A DNA stretch of 64,000 nucleotides from Frigidibacter sp037095735 (GTDB taxonomy: Bacteria > Pseudomonadota > Alphaproteobacteria > Rhodobacterales > Rhodobacteraceae), in NCBI RefSeq assembly GCF_037095735.1, contig NZ_JBAWKD010000001.1, positions 310,001-374,000 of the forward strand, given 5' to 3'. Positions 16,798-24,987 of this stretch are shown here, piece after piece. Below the pieces are notes generated by a model, which saw only the letters and a program-made list of their open reading frames with translations, ran no database searches and had not been told where the DNA came from. The position numbers and the translations under genes are program-made. Within the stretch, counting starts at the first letter, position 1. Every line of letters starts with the position of its first letter.

Positions 16798-17649
16798 CTA
16801 TTCCGCTTCGGCGGCCAGAAGGGCGGCCAGCCCCTCGCGGTAGGTGGGATAGGCGAGCGTGAAGCCAAGCCGCTTCATCCGGTCGTTCCGGACGCGCTTG
16901 TTCTCCATGTAGAAGCTGCGCGCCATCGGGGTCATCTCGGCGGTGGCGAAATCGACGGCGGGGGGCAGCGGCAGGCCCAGCAGGGTCGCGGCATGGGCGA
17001 TGACATCCTCGGGCGGGGCCGGGTCGTCGTCGCAGAGGTTGTAGGCGCTGCCGGGCGATGGCGCGGCGATCGAGGCCATCAGCGCCGTCGCGATGTCCTC
17101 GACATGGATGCGGCTGAAGACCTGCCCGGGCTTCAGGATCCGCCGGGCGGTGCCCTCGCGCACCTTCTCGAACGGGCCGCGGCCGGGGCCGTAGATCCCG
17201 GCAAGGCGGAAGATGTGCAGCGGCAGGGCGGCCTCGGCCGCGAGAGCGCGCCAGGCGGTTTCGGCCGCGACGCGCTGCGCGCCCCGGCGGGTGCTGGGCG
17301 TCAGGGGCGTGTCCTCGTCGACCCAGGCCCCGTCATGGTCGCCGTAGACGGCGGTGGTGGACAGATAGCCCAGCCAGTCGAGCCGCGCCCCGGCGAAGGC
17401 CGCGCGGTCGGCGGCCAGCAGCGGGTCGCCCGCCTCGCCCGGCGCCATCGACACGAGGACATGGGTGGCGCGGGCCAACAGCGGCGCAAGGTCGGTGCCG
17501 GGCCAGACCACGACATCCCAGCCCTGCGCCCGCAGCGCGGCGGCGTGCTCGGGCGTGCGGGTGGTGCCGGTGACGGTGCCGCCGGCGGCACGGACGCGGC
17601 GCGCGAGCGCCTGCGCGGTGTAGCCGTGGCCGAGGGTCAGAAGGTGCAT
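16798..17649 (-). CDS. NAD-dependent epimerase/SDR-family protein
   Basis: Extended-SDR-like protein of 283 residues. The nucleotide-binding loop is LTLGHGYTAQALARRVRAAGGTVTGTTR (GxGYxxQ variant, as in YeeZ/ladderlectin-type proteins rather than GxxGxxG). STTAVYGDHDGAWVDE and the LRLAGIYGPGRGPFEKVREG block are characteristic; a YxxxK pair is not obvious, and RVAAETAW occupies that region. ATG 17649 overlaps the stop codon of the upstream SelW-like gene (TGATG), so translation is coupled. It may be a sugar-nucleotide or stress-related oxidoreductase; no function can be named. Confidence 0.8.
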   Translation of the reverse strand: MHLLTLGHGYTAQALARRVRAAGGTVTGTTRTPEHAAALRAQGWDVVVWPGTDLAPLLARATHVLVSMAPGEAGDPLLAADRAAFAGARLDWLGYLSTTAVYGDHDGAWVDEDTPLTPSTRRGAQRVAAETAWRALAAEAALPLHIFRLAGIYGPGRGPFEKVREGTARRILKPGQVFSRIHVEDIATALMASIAAPSPGSAYNLCDDDPAPPEDVIAHAATLLGLPLPPAVDFATAEMTPMARSFYMENKRVRNDRMKRLGFTLAYPTYREGLAALLAAEAE

Positions 17650-17951
17650 CAGCTGCCGCCGTGATGGTCGCGGTCGAGATGGCCGAGGTCGCGCTCGGGC
17701 GCGATCACGTCGCGGACGCGGCCCTTCAGCGCCTTCACGTCCGGGAAGCCGCCGTCGCGCTTGCGTTCCCAGACCAGCGCCTCGCCGACATGGATCTCGA
17801 AGCGGCCGCCGTGGGAGGGGATCAGGGTGACGCCGCCCAGATCCTCGCCGAAGGTCGACAGCAGTTCCTGCGCCATCCAGCCCGCGCGCAGAAGCCAGTT
17901 GCACTGCGTGCAATAGGCGATGGTGACAAGCGGGCGGGCGGGGTCGGTCAT
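17649..17951 (-). CDS. SelT/SelW/SelH (Rdx) family protein
   Basis: Small thioredoxin-fold redox protein, 100 residues. The CxxC-type motif appears as YCTQCNWLLRAGWMAQELLSTFG, the normal position for the SelW/Rdx family; both positions are Cys here, not Sec. The GGRFEIHVGEALVWERKRDGGFPDVKALKGRVRD segment completes the fold. Its stop overlaps the SDR start by one base, and the topoisomerase IB gene ends only 28 bp upstream, so the three may form one transcript. The cellular partner of this family in bacteria is unknown. Confidence 0.87.
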   Translation of the reverse strand: MTDPARPLVTIAYCTQCNWLLRAGWMAQELLSTFGEDLGGVTLIPSHGGRFEIHVGEALVWERKRDGGFPDVKALKGRVRDVIAPERDLGHLDRDHHGGS

Positions 17952-17979
17952 CGGCGGCTCCTGGCGGGGTGACCGCAGC

Positions 17980-18981
17980 CTAGGCCACCGCCCGGGCCGG
18001 GGAAAGCGCCGTCTCGCCAAGGTGATGCAGAAGCGCACGCTCCGGTCGGGTCAGGCCGTCCTGCGGCGGGGCCGCGTCGAGCAGGGCGAGGCGCGCGGCA
18101 GGCTCGGCGTCCGTCAGGGCCAGCACCTGCGGGTGGATGTAGCTGTTGCGCGCGACCGTGGGGGTGTTGTGCAGGCGCGCCGCCGCAGCCTCTGACAAGG
18201 CGCGGATCGTGACGGGGCCGTCGGTCAGCGCCGCCTCCAGCGCCGCGACCGAGCCGTTCCAGGTGCGGAAGGTCTTGGCGGTGGCGCCCTCGTCCCCGAC
18301 CAGCTCGGCCAGCCGCGCGTTCACCTGCTCGGACCCGACGGGGCGCGATCGGCCCGCGTCGTCGATCCAGCGGAACAGCGTCCGCCCCGGCAGGTCGTCG
18401 AGCGCGGACAGCACCCGGTTCAGCGTGCGGTCGGCGATCACCGCGCGCACCCGCTTGCCGCCCTTGGCGGTGTAGTCGAGGCTGAGCCGCTCGCCCGACA
18501 GCTTCAGGTGCCGCCGGCGCAGGGTGGTGGCGCCGAAGCTGCCGTTTTCGGCGGCATAGGCGGGGGTGCCGACGCGCAGCGACAGCCGGTCGATCATCCG
18601 CAGCACGGCGGCCACGGCAAACGCCTCATCGCCGGCCTCACCGCGCAGATCGCGGGCGATGGCGCGGCGGATCCGCGGCAGCGCCGCGCCGAAGCGGGCG
18701 AGCCCGTCGTATTTGCGCGCGGCGCGCAAGGTGGTCCAGTCGGGGTGGTAGCGGTACTGCTTGCGGGTGCGGGCATCGAAGCCGGTGGCCTGCAGATGGC
18801 CGTTCTCGCGCGGGCAGATCCAGACCCGATCATAGGCCGGGGGCACCGCCAGTGCCGCGATCCGCGCGCGCTCGGCCCGGTCGTCGATCGCGGTGCCGTC
18901 CGCCGCGAGATAGCGGAACCCGCGCCCGCAGCGCAGCCGCCGGATGCCGGGTTCACTGTCGGGATAATAGACGAGCCGCAT
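17980..18981 (-). CDS. DNA topoisomerase IB (poxvirus-like)
   Basis: Type IB topoisomerase, 333 residues, relaxing supercoils through a 3'-phosphotyrosine. The N-terminal clamp (GFRYLAADGTAIDDRAERARIAALAVPPAYDRVWICP) and the catalytic part (LRVGTPAYAAENGSFGATTLRRRHL, AKGGKRVRAVIADR) are clear. The nucleophile Tyr lies in ARNSYIHPQV. ATG 18981 has GGAGG 9 bp upstream; the longer frame is antisense to the ade leader. Such enzymes are common accessory topoisomerases in alphaproteobacteria. Confidence 0.93.
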   Translation of the reverse strand: MRLVYYPDSEPGIRRLRCGRGFRYLAADGTAIDDRAERARIAALAVPPAYDRVWICPRENGHLQATGFDARTRKQYRYHPDWTTLRAARKYDGLARFGAALPRIRRAIARDLRGEAGDEAFAVAAVLRMIDRLSLRVGTPAYAAENGSFGATTLRRRHLKLSGERLSLDYTAKGGKRVRAVIADRTLNRVLSALDDLPGRTLFRWIDDAGRSRPVGSEQVNARLAELVGDEGATAKTFRTWNGSVAALEAALTDGPVTIRALSEAAAARLHNTPTVARNSYIHPQVLALTDAEPAARLALLDAAPPQDGLTRPERALLHHLGETALSPARAVA

Positions 18982-19049
18982 GGCGAAATCCTCCACCGGC
19001 AAAACCCGGCCCCCGCCCCCGCGGTTCCGCCGGGCCGGGGCACCAGAGC

Positions 19050-19095
19050 GCGGGGGGGCGCGGGGGGGTGTCGCACGCCCCCCCGACCTTGCCTG
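19050..19095. repeat. GC-rich intergenic repeat, copy A
   Basis: A run of G blocks followed by C blocks, of the form GGGGGGCGCGGGGGGG - about 9 nt - CCCCCCGACC, can fold into a strong hairpin. A close relative is at 27481-27522. This copy lies in the divergent spacer between topoisomerase IB and ade, so it is not a terminator; copy B lies between convergent genes. Confidence 0.55.
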
Positions 19096-19147
19096 CTGTC
19101 GCAACAAGGTCACTTGCGCCCGCCCCCGCCGCGCGCGAGATTTCGGC

Positions 19148-20947
19148 ATGGAACATGCATCGATCAAAAGCTGGGCCGAGGCCGCACCGACGCTGGTGGC
19201 GGTGGCCATGGGGCGCGCGCCCGCGGATATGGTCATCCGCGGCGGCAAATGGGTCAACGTCCACTCGCGCGAGGTGCTCGACGGCCAGGACATCGCCGTG
19301 GCGATGGGCCGGGTGGCCTATGTCGGCCCCGACGCCGCACACTGCATCGGCGCGGACACGAAGATCATCGAGGCGCAGGGCCGCTTCATGATCCCCGGCC
19401 TCTGCGACGGGCACATGCATGTCGAAAGCGGCATGCTGACCCCGGCCGAATTTGCCGCCGCCGTGATCCCGCACGGCACCACCACCATGTTCACCGACCC
19501 GCACGAGATCGCCAACGTGCTGGGCCTCGAGGGCGTACGGATGATGCATGACGAGGCGCTGATGCAGCCCGTCAACATCTTCACGCAGATGCCCTCCTGC
19601 GCGCCCTCGGCGCCGGGGCTGGAGACGACGGGCTTCGAGATCTCGGCCGAGGACGTGGCCGAGGCGATGCAATGGCCGGGCATCATCGGCCTGGGCGAGA
19701 TGATGAACTTCCCCGGCGTCGTCGCCGGCGACACCAAGATGCTGGAAGAGATCGCCGTCACCCAGCGCGCGGGCCGGACGGTGGGCGGGCATTACGCCTC
19801 GCCCGACCTCGGGCGGCCCTTCCACGCCTATGCCGCCGGCGGCCCCGCCGACGATCACGAGGGCACCTGCGAGGCCGATGCCATCGCGCGGGTCCGGCAG
19901 GGGATGCGGGCGATGCTGCGGCTGGGCTCGGCCTGGTACGACGTGAAGACGCAGATCACCGCGATTACCGAAAAGGGCCTTGATCCGCGCAACTTCATCC
20001 TGTGCACCGACGACTGCCATTCCGGCACGCTGGTGAACGAGGGCCACATGAACCGCGTGCTGCGCCATGCGATCGACTGCGGCTGCGACCCGCTGGTCGC
20101 GCTGCAGATGGCCACGATCAACACCGCCACCCACTTCGGGCTGGAACGCGAGCTGGGCTCGATCACGCCGGGGCGGAGGGCGGATGTTATCCTGACCTCG
20201 GACCTGCGGGCCCTGCCGATCGAGATGGTGATCGCCCGCGGCCGCGTCGTGGCCGAGGGCGGCAAGCTGACGGTGGACTGCCCGCATTACGACTGGCCCG
20301 AGCATGCCCGCGCCACGGTGCGGCTGGGCACCGAGCTGACCGACCGCGATTTCGAAATCCGCGCGCCCGAGGGCGCCAACAGCGTCACCGCGAAGGTGAT
20401 CGGCGTGGTCGAGAACCAGGCGCCCACCAAGGCGCTGACCGCCGAGCTGGACGTTCACGACGGCATCGTCGGCCCCGACGAGGCGAAGGACGTGGCGCAG
20501 ATCGCGCTGGTCGAGCGGCACCGCGGCACCGGCAAGGTGGTGAACGGCTTCGTGTCCGGCTTCGGCTACAAGGGGCCGATGGCGATGGCCTCGACCGTGG
20601 CGCATGACAGCCACCACATGATCGTCGTCGGCACCGACCGGGCGCTGATGGCGGCCGCAGCGATGCGGCTGGGCGAACTGGGCGGCGGGATCACCGTCTG
20701 GAAGGATGCGCGCGAAATCGCGAGCGTCGCCCTGCCGATCGCCGGGCTGATGAGCGACAGCCCCGCGGCCGAGGTCGCCGCCGCCGCCGAGCGGATGGTC
20801 GCCGCGATGGCCGACTGCGGCTGCACCCTGAACAACGCCTACATGCAGCACTCGCTGCTGGCGCTGGTCGTGATCCCGGAACTCAGGATCTCGGACCTTG
20901 GGCTGGTGGATGTGCGCAGCTTCAAGCTGACGGAGCTTTTTGAATGA
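19148..20947 (+). CDS. ade: Adenine deaminase
   Basis: Amidohydrolase-superfamily adenine deaminase (599 residues; adenine + water to hypoxanthine + ammonia). Metal ligands are in PGLCDGHMHVESGML; TTTMFTDPHEIANVLG, GLGEMMNFPGVV, VGGHYASPDLG and FILCTDDCHSGTLVNEGHMN are family blocks, followed by the C-terminal Ade domain (HDSHHMIVVGTD). ATG 19148 is preferred because the longer upstream frame crosses the GC-rich repeat. Its stop overlaps the amn start (ATGA), coupling deamination of adenine to its release from AMP. Confidence 0.96.
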   Translation: MEHASIKSWAEAAPTLVAVAMGRAPADMVIRGGKWVNVHSREVLDGQDIAVAMGRVAYVGPDAAHCIGADTKIIEAQGRFMIPGLCDGHMHVESGMLTPAEFAAAVIPHGTTTMFTDPHEIANVLGLEGVRMMHDEALMQPVNIFTQMPSCAPSAPGLETTGFEISAEDVAEAMQWPGIIGLGEMMNFPGVVAGDTKMLEEIAVTQRAGRTVGGHYASPDLGRPFHAYAAGGPADDHEGTCEADAIARVRQGMRAMLRLGSAWYDVKTQITAITEKGLDPRNFILCTDDCHSGTLVNEGHMNRVLRHAIDCGCDPLVALQMATINTATHFGLERELGSITPGRRADVILTSDLRALPIEMVIARGRVVAEGGKLTVDCPHYDWPEHARATVRLGTELTDRDFEIRAPEGANSVTAKVIGVVENQAPTKALTAELDVHDGIVGPDEAKDVAQIALVERHRGTGKVVNGFVSGFGYKGPMAMASTVAHDSHHMIVVGTDRALMAAAAMRLGELGGGITVWKDAREIASVALPIAGLMSDSPAAEVAAAAERMVAAMADCGCTLNNAYMQHSLLALVVIPELRISDLGLVDVRSFKLTELFE

Positions 20948-22425
20948 CCCGGATCGACCGCGCCCCCCGCATCCAGTCCCCCGCCGCGCGTCCCGGCGAA
21001 AGCTTCACCGATGCCGAGGCCGCCGTCGCCCGGCTGGAAGAGCTGTATGACGAGGCGACGGGCTTCCTGCGCGAGGGCTTCAACGGCGCCATCACCGGCG
21101 AGAAGCCCCCGGCCCGGCTGCGCGCCTTCTACCCCGAGGTCCGGATCACCACCGACAGCTACATGATGTCGGACTCGCGGCTGAGCTTCGGCCATGTCGC
21201 GGTGCCCGGCACCTACTCGGCCACGATCACCCGGCCCGGGCTGTTCCGGAACTACCTGATCCAGCAGCTGGGCCACCTGATCCGCAACCACGGAGTGCCG
21301 GTGACGGTGGGCCAGTCCTCGACGCCGATGCCGGTGCATTTCGCGGTGGCCGGGTCCAGCAGCATCGCCGTGCCGCAGGAGGGCGTGCTGGCCTTCAGCC
21401 TTCGCGATGTCTTCGACGTGCCGGATCTGGCGACGATGGACGACGACATCGTCAACGGCACCAACCTGTCCCATCCCGACGGATCGGGGCATCTGGCGCC
21501 CTTCACCGCGCAGCGGGTCGACTATTCGCTGGCCCGGCTTGCCCATTACACGGCGACGGACCCGGCGCATTTCCAGAACCACGTCCTTTTCACCAACTAC
21601 CAGTTCTATGTCGACGAATTCGAGGCCTTCGCGCGGGCGGCGCTGGCCGACCCCTCGTCCGGCTACACCGGCTTCGTGGGGCCGGGGAACCTGCGGATGG
21701 ATGCGGACGGGGTGCTGCAATCCCTGGGCAAGATGCCGCAGATGCCGGCCTATCACCTGATGCGCGAGGGCTCGCAGGGGATCACGCTGGTCAACATCGG
21801 AGTCGGCCCGTCCAATGCCAAGACCGCGACCGACCATATCGCGGTGCTCCGCCCCCATGCCTGGCTGATGGTCGGCCATTGCGCGGGTCTGCGCAATTCG
21901 CAGCAGTTGGGCGATTTCGTGCTGGCCCATGCCTATCTGCGCGAGGATCACGTTCTGGACGCGGACCTGCCGGTCTGGGTGCCGATCCCGGCGCTGGCCG
22001 AGATCCAGATCGCGCTGCAGGACGCGGTGGCCGAGGTGACGCAGCTCGAGGGCTACGAGCTGAAGCGGATCATGCGAACCGGCACCGTGGCCACCATCGA
22101 CAACCGCAACTGGGAACTGCGCGACCAGTCGGGCCCGGTGCAGCGGCTGAGCCAGAGCCGCGCGGTCGCGCTCGACATGGAAAGCGCCACCATCGCGGCC
22201 AACGGATTCCGGTTCCGGGTGCCCTATGGCACGCTGCTGTGCGTGTCCGACAAGCCGCTGCATGGCGAGTTGAAGCTGCCCGGCATGGCCAGCGACTTTT
22301 ACCGCACGCAGGTCAGCCGGCACCTGCAGATCGGGGTCCGCGCGATGGAGCGGTTGCGCGACATGCCGCTGGAACGGATCCACAGCCGCAAGTTGCGTAG
22401 CTTCGAAGAGACAGCCTTCCTGTGA
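20944..22425 (+). CDS. amn: AMP nucleosidase
   Basis: Hydrolyses AMP to adenine and ribose 5-phosphate; 493 residues, the usual length. An N-terminal Amn-specific domain (EDEATGFLREGFNGAI region, FYPEVRITTDSYMMSDSRLSFGHV) precedes a nucleoside phosphorylase-fold catalytic domain. The latter shows LVNIGVGPSNAKTATDHIAVLRPHAWLMVGHCAGLR and, near the C-terminus, VALDMESATIAANGFRFRVPYGTLLCVSDKPLHGE. The start overlaps the ade stop by 4 bp. Together Amn and Ade turn AMP into hypoxanthine and ribose 5-phosphate, a compact adenylate-draining module. Confidence 0.95.
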   Translation: MTRIDRAPRIQSPAARPGESFTDAEAAVARLEELYDEATGFLREGFNGAITGEKPPARLRAFYPEVRITTDSYMMSDSRLSFGHVAVPGTYSATITRPGLFRNYLIQQLGHLIRNHGVPVTVGQSSTPMPVHFAVAGSSSIAVPQEGVLAFSLRDVFDVPDLATMDDDIVNGTNLSHPDGSGHLAPFTAQRVDYSLARLAHYTATDPAHFQNHVLFTNYQFYVDEFEAFARAALADPSSGYTGFVGPGNLRMDADGVLQSLGKMPQMPAYHLMREGSQGITLVNIGVGPSNAKTATDHIAVLRPHAWLMVGHCAGLRNSQQLGDFVLAHAYLREDHVLDADLPVWVPIPALAEIQIALQDAVAEVTQLEGYELKRIMRTGTVATIDNRNWELRDQSGPVQRLSQSRAVALDMESATIAANGFRFRVPYGTLLCVSDKPLHGELKLPGMASDFYRTQVSRHLQIGVRAMERLRDMPLERIHSRKLRSFEETAFL

Positions 22426-22563
22426 AAACCGCCAAATACCGCTGTTTCCGATGGGGAATGGCGAAAACCCCTTGCCTTGCAGGGCCAAAACCTGTGATGG
22501 AGCTTGGGTGCCGGCAAAAGGCGGAAACATGACCCCGAACGGGGCAATGTGAGGAGATAGGAC

Positions 22564-22851
22564 ATGTCGAAACCGATGACGAAGACCGCTCTGGTTGCCG
22601 CCGTCGCCGAAGCCATGGGCTCGGACAAGAAAACCGCGACCGCCGCGCTGGACGCGATCTCGGACGTGGTCGCCAAGGAAGTCGCCGCCGGTGGCGCCGT
22701 GACCCTGCCGGGCATCGGCAAGGTGCTCTGCCGCGCCCGCCCCGAACGCCAGGTCCGCAACCCGGCCACTGGCGAGACCATGACCAAGCCGGCCGACAAG
22801 GTCGTGAAGGTCACCATCGCGAAAGCGCTGAAGGACGTCGTCAACGGCTGA
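22564..22851 (+). CDS. HU-family DNA-binding protein
   Basis: Histone-like HU protein, 95 residues. The N-terminal helices (MTKTALVAAVAEAMGSDKKTATAALDAISDVVAKEVAAGGAVTLPGIG) and the DNA-wrapping arm (KVLCRARPERQVRNPATGETMTKPADKVVKVTIAKALKD) are canonical, including the RNPATG tip that inserts into the minor groove. GAGGAG sits about 9 bp before the ATG. The 138-bp leader is A+T-richer than the flanks. It is monocistronic and followed by two hairpins, the second a good terminator. Whether this is HupA- or HupB-like cannot be decided here. Confidence 0.93.
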   Translation: MSKPMTKTALVAAVAEAMGSDKKTATAALDAISDVVAKEVAAGGAVTLPGIGKVLCRARPERQVRNPATGETMTKPADKVVKVTIAKALKDVVNG

Positions 22852-22861
22852 GCCCGGTGAC

Positions 22862-22882
22862 CGCCGGCCCTTGCGGCCGGCG
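22862..22882 (+). terminator. First hairpin after HU gene
   Basis: Perfect 8-bp stem CGCCGGCC / GGCCGGCG with loop CTTGC, 10 bp after the HU stop codon. No T-tract follows, so it probably acts with the next hairpin or protects the mRNA end. Confidence 0.45.
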
Positions 22883-22894
22883 TCCGACTGCTGC

Positions 22895-22930
22895 AAGGGT
22901 CGCATCGCGGAAGCGGTGCGACCCTTTCGC
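22895..22930 (+). terminator. Rho-independent-like terminator after HU gene
   Basis: Perfect 10-bp stem AAGGGTCGCA / TGCGACCCTT (22895-22904 and 22917-22926) with a 12-nt loop. It is followed by TCGCGTTT. It ends the HU transcript before the DMT transporter gene. Confidence 0.65.
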
Positions 22931-22960
22931 GTTTCCCCCCTGCGACGCATGGAGCGAGCG

Positions 22961-23872
22961 ATGGACTTCCGCGCAATCCTCATGGGCCTGGCCTTCGCCT
23001 TCATGTGGTCTTCGGCCTTCGCCTCGGCGCGGATGATCGTGCATGACGCCCCGCCGCTCTGGGCGCTGGCGGCGCGGTTCCTTGTCTCCGGCATCGTCGC
23101 CTGCGGCATCGCCCGCGCGATGGGCGGCAGCTTGCGCATCGACCCGCGGCAGTGGCGGGCGGTGCTGATCTTCGGGATCTGCCAGAACGCGCTGTACCTG
23201 GGGCTGAATTTCGTCGCCATGCAGCATGTCGAGGCCTCGCTGGCCGCGATCATCGCCTCGACCATGCCGCTTCTGGTGGCCTCGCTGGGCTGGGCCGTCT
23301 TCGGCGACAAGGTGCGGCCGATGGGGCTGGCCGGGCTGGCCGCGGGCGTGATCGGCGTCGGCATCATCATGGGCGCGCGGCTGTCGGGCGGAGCGGACCC
23401 GGTCTCGGTCGGGCTGTGCGTGCTGGGGGCGTTGGCGCTGGCGATCGCCACGCTGACCGTGCGCGGCGCAAGCGGCGGCGGCAACCTGCTGATGGTGGTG
23501 GGGCTTCAGATGTTCGTGGGCTCGGCCGCGCTGGCGGTCGTCGCCGCGGCGACCGAGCCGCTGGTGGTGAACTGGAGCCTGCGGCTGGTGCTGGCCTTCC
23601 TCTACACCACGCTGATCCCGGGTGTGCTGGCGACCTGGGTCTGGTTCGTGCTGGTGGGTCGGATCGGCGCGGTGCGCGCGGCAACCTTCCACTTCCTGAA
23701 CCCGTTCTTCGGCGTGCTGGTCGCGGCGGCGACCTTGGGCGAGCGGGTGGGCGTCAACGACGTGATCGGCGTCGCCGTGGTCGCGGCCGGCATCCTGGCG
23801 GTGCAGCTGTCGCGGCAGCCGCCCGCCGCCCCCGTCACGGATGCAGCAGCGCCAGCAGCGCCGAAAGCGTGA
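22961..23872 (+). CDS. DMT-superfamily (EamA) transporter
   Basis: Inner-membrane permease of 303 residues with two EamA repeats and about ten helices. Repeat 1 begins AILMGLAFAFMWSSAFASARMIV and contains GLNFVAMQHVEASLAAIIASTMPLLVASLGWAVFGDKV. Repeat 2 begins at about residue 150 and contains GVLATWVWFVLVGRIGAVRAATFHFLNPFFGVLVAAATLGERV. ATG 22961 has GGAGCGAG just upstream; the in-frame ATG at 22949 is an alternative. Its 3' end overlaps the convergent AEC gene by 38 bp. Likely exports amino acids or related metabolites; substrate not readable. Confidence 0.87.
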   Translation: MDFRAILMGLAFAFMWSSAFASARMIVHDAPPLWALAARFLVSGIVACGIARAMGGSLRIDPRQWRAVLIFGICQNALYLGLNFVAMQHVEASLAAIIASTMPLLVASLGWAVFGDKVRPMGLAGLAAGVIGVGIIMGARLSGGADPVSVGLCVLGALALAIATLTVRGASGGGNLLMVVGLQMFVGSAALAVVAAATEPLVVNWSLRLVLAFLYTTLIPGVLATWVWFVLVGRIGAVRAATFHFLNPFFGVLVAAATLGERVGVNDVIGVAVVAAGILAVQLSRQPPAAPVTDAAAPAAPKA

Positions 23873-24782
23873 AGAAGGCGGTGATCGTCGCGCCCAGCTG
23901 CGCGATCGAGGCCATGCCCTCCTGCCCGTGCTCGCCCGCGAGGATCGCGTAGATCCCCAGCATCGGGACCGCGGCCGTGACGATCAGCCCCAGCTCCAGT
24001 CCTGTCCCCAGCGGGGGCAGGCCCAGCAGCGGGCCCGCCGCCAGCACCGCGAGCGCCGCCAGCGGCATCCCGAACAGCTTCATCGCCACGACGGTCGAGG
24101 CCAGCCGGACATTGCCGCGCAGCGGCAGGCCGACCAGAGACCCGCCGATGTAGAACAGCGCCAGCGCGCTCGAGGCGGCGGCGAACAGCGTCGCGAGCCG
24201 CGTCACCCCGACCGGCAGCGGCACGCCCAGCAGGTTCACCCCAAGCCCGATCAGCAGGAACAGGATCATCGGCCGGCGCAGCAGCCCCATCACGATCACC
24301 CGCAGCAGCAGCAGTGGCGAGACGCGCCCGCCGCTGCGCGACAGCTCCATCACCAGGATCGCGAGCGGCAGGACGAAGAAGTTCTCGACGATCAGGTTCA
24401 GCGTCAGGTAGGTGCCCGCGATATCCGGCGCGGCCAGCAGCATCACCGGATAGCCGACGTAGCCCGAATTCGCGCAGACCATGCCCAGAAGCCCGACCGC
24501 GCGCTTTTCGGCCCGCCAGCCGGCGAGCGTCATCACCAGGAAGCCCGCGACGCCGTTCAGCACCGCGACCAGCCCGTAGGACAGGGCGTAGCCGGCGTTG
24601 AAGACTTCGGTCAGTGGGCGCGAGGTGACGCCGGCGAAGATCAGCGCCGGCAGCGCGATGTTCACGACGAAGCGCCCGAAGACCGCCATCTCTGGCGGGG
24701 CGAAGAGCCCGCGGCGCGTGAGCAGGTAGCCAAGCGCGATGGTGGCGAAGATCGGGAAGGTGATGCCGAGCACAGCCAGCAT
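23835..24782 (-). CDS. AEC-family (auxin efflux carrier-like) transporter
   Basis: Bile/arsenite/riboflavin-superfamily permease, 315 residues from ATG 24782, about ten membrane helices in two repeats. Helix 1 is VLGITFPIFATIALGYLLTRRGLF and the mid-helix Asn region reads GMVCANSGYVGYPVMLL, typical of AEC proteins that export malate, malonate or other organic acids. A GTG at 24848 would add 22 residues, which look unlike the family start. The 205-bp spacer to aroC is GC-rich with no visible gene. The 3' end runs into the convergent DMT gene. Confidence 0.85.
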   Translation of the reverse strand: MLAVLGITFPIFATIALGYLLTRRGLFAPPEMAVFGRFVVNIALPALIFAGVTSRPLTEVFNAGYALSYGLVAVLNGVAGFLVMTLAGWRAEKRAVGLLGMVCANSGYVGYPVMLLAAPDIAGTYLTLNLIVENFFVLPLAILVMELSRSGGRVSPLLLLRVIVMGLLRRPMILFLLIGLGVNLLGVPLPVGVTRLATLFAAASSALALFYIGGSLVGLPLRGNVRLASTVVAMKLFGMPLAALAVLAAGPLLGLPPLGTGLELGLIVTAAVPMLGIYAILAGEHGQEGMASIAQLGATITAFFTLSALLALLHP

Positions 24783-24987
24783 CAGCAGGCCCGCGGCATG
24801 GGGGAGAGGCAAGGCAAGACAGCGTTCCGTCAGCGCGGGGCCGGCCACGGCGGCAGGCCCACGCCGCCTTTCTGACCCGCAGCCCGCGGCGGGGCAAGGC
24901 CGCCCGGGTCAGGGCCGGGTCGCACGGGCGAGGAGGCTGCCGGACTGCCCAAGTTCCGGGCAGCCTTGGGCCCCTGCCCCGTCGCGG

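Noticed and set aside
18953..20851. A 632-residue minus-strand frame opposite ade
   Set aside because: It is the antisense of a fully supported adenine deaminase gene and has no recognisable domain.
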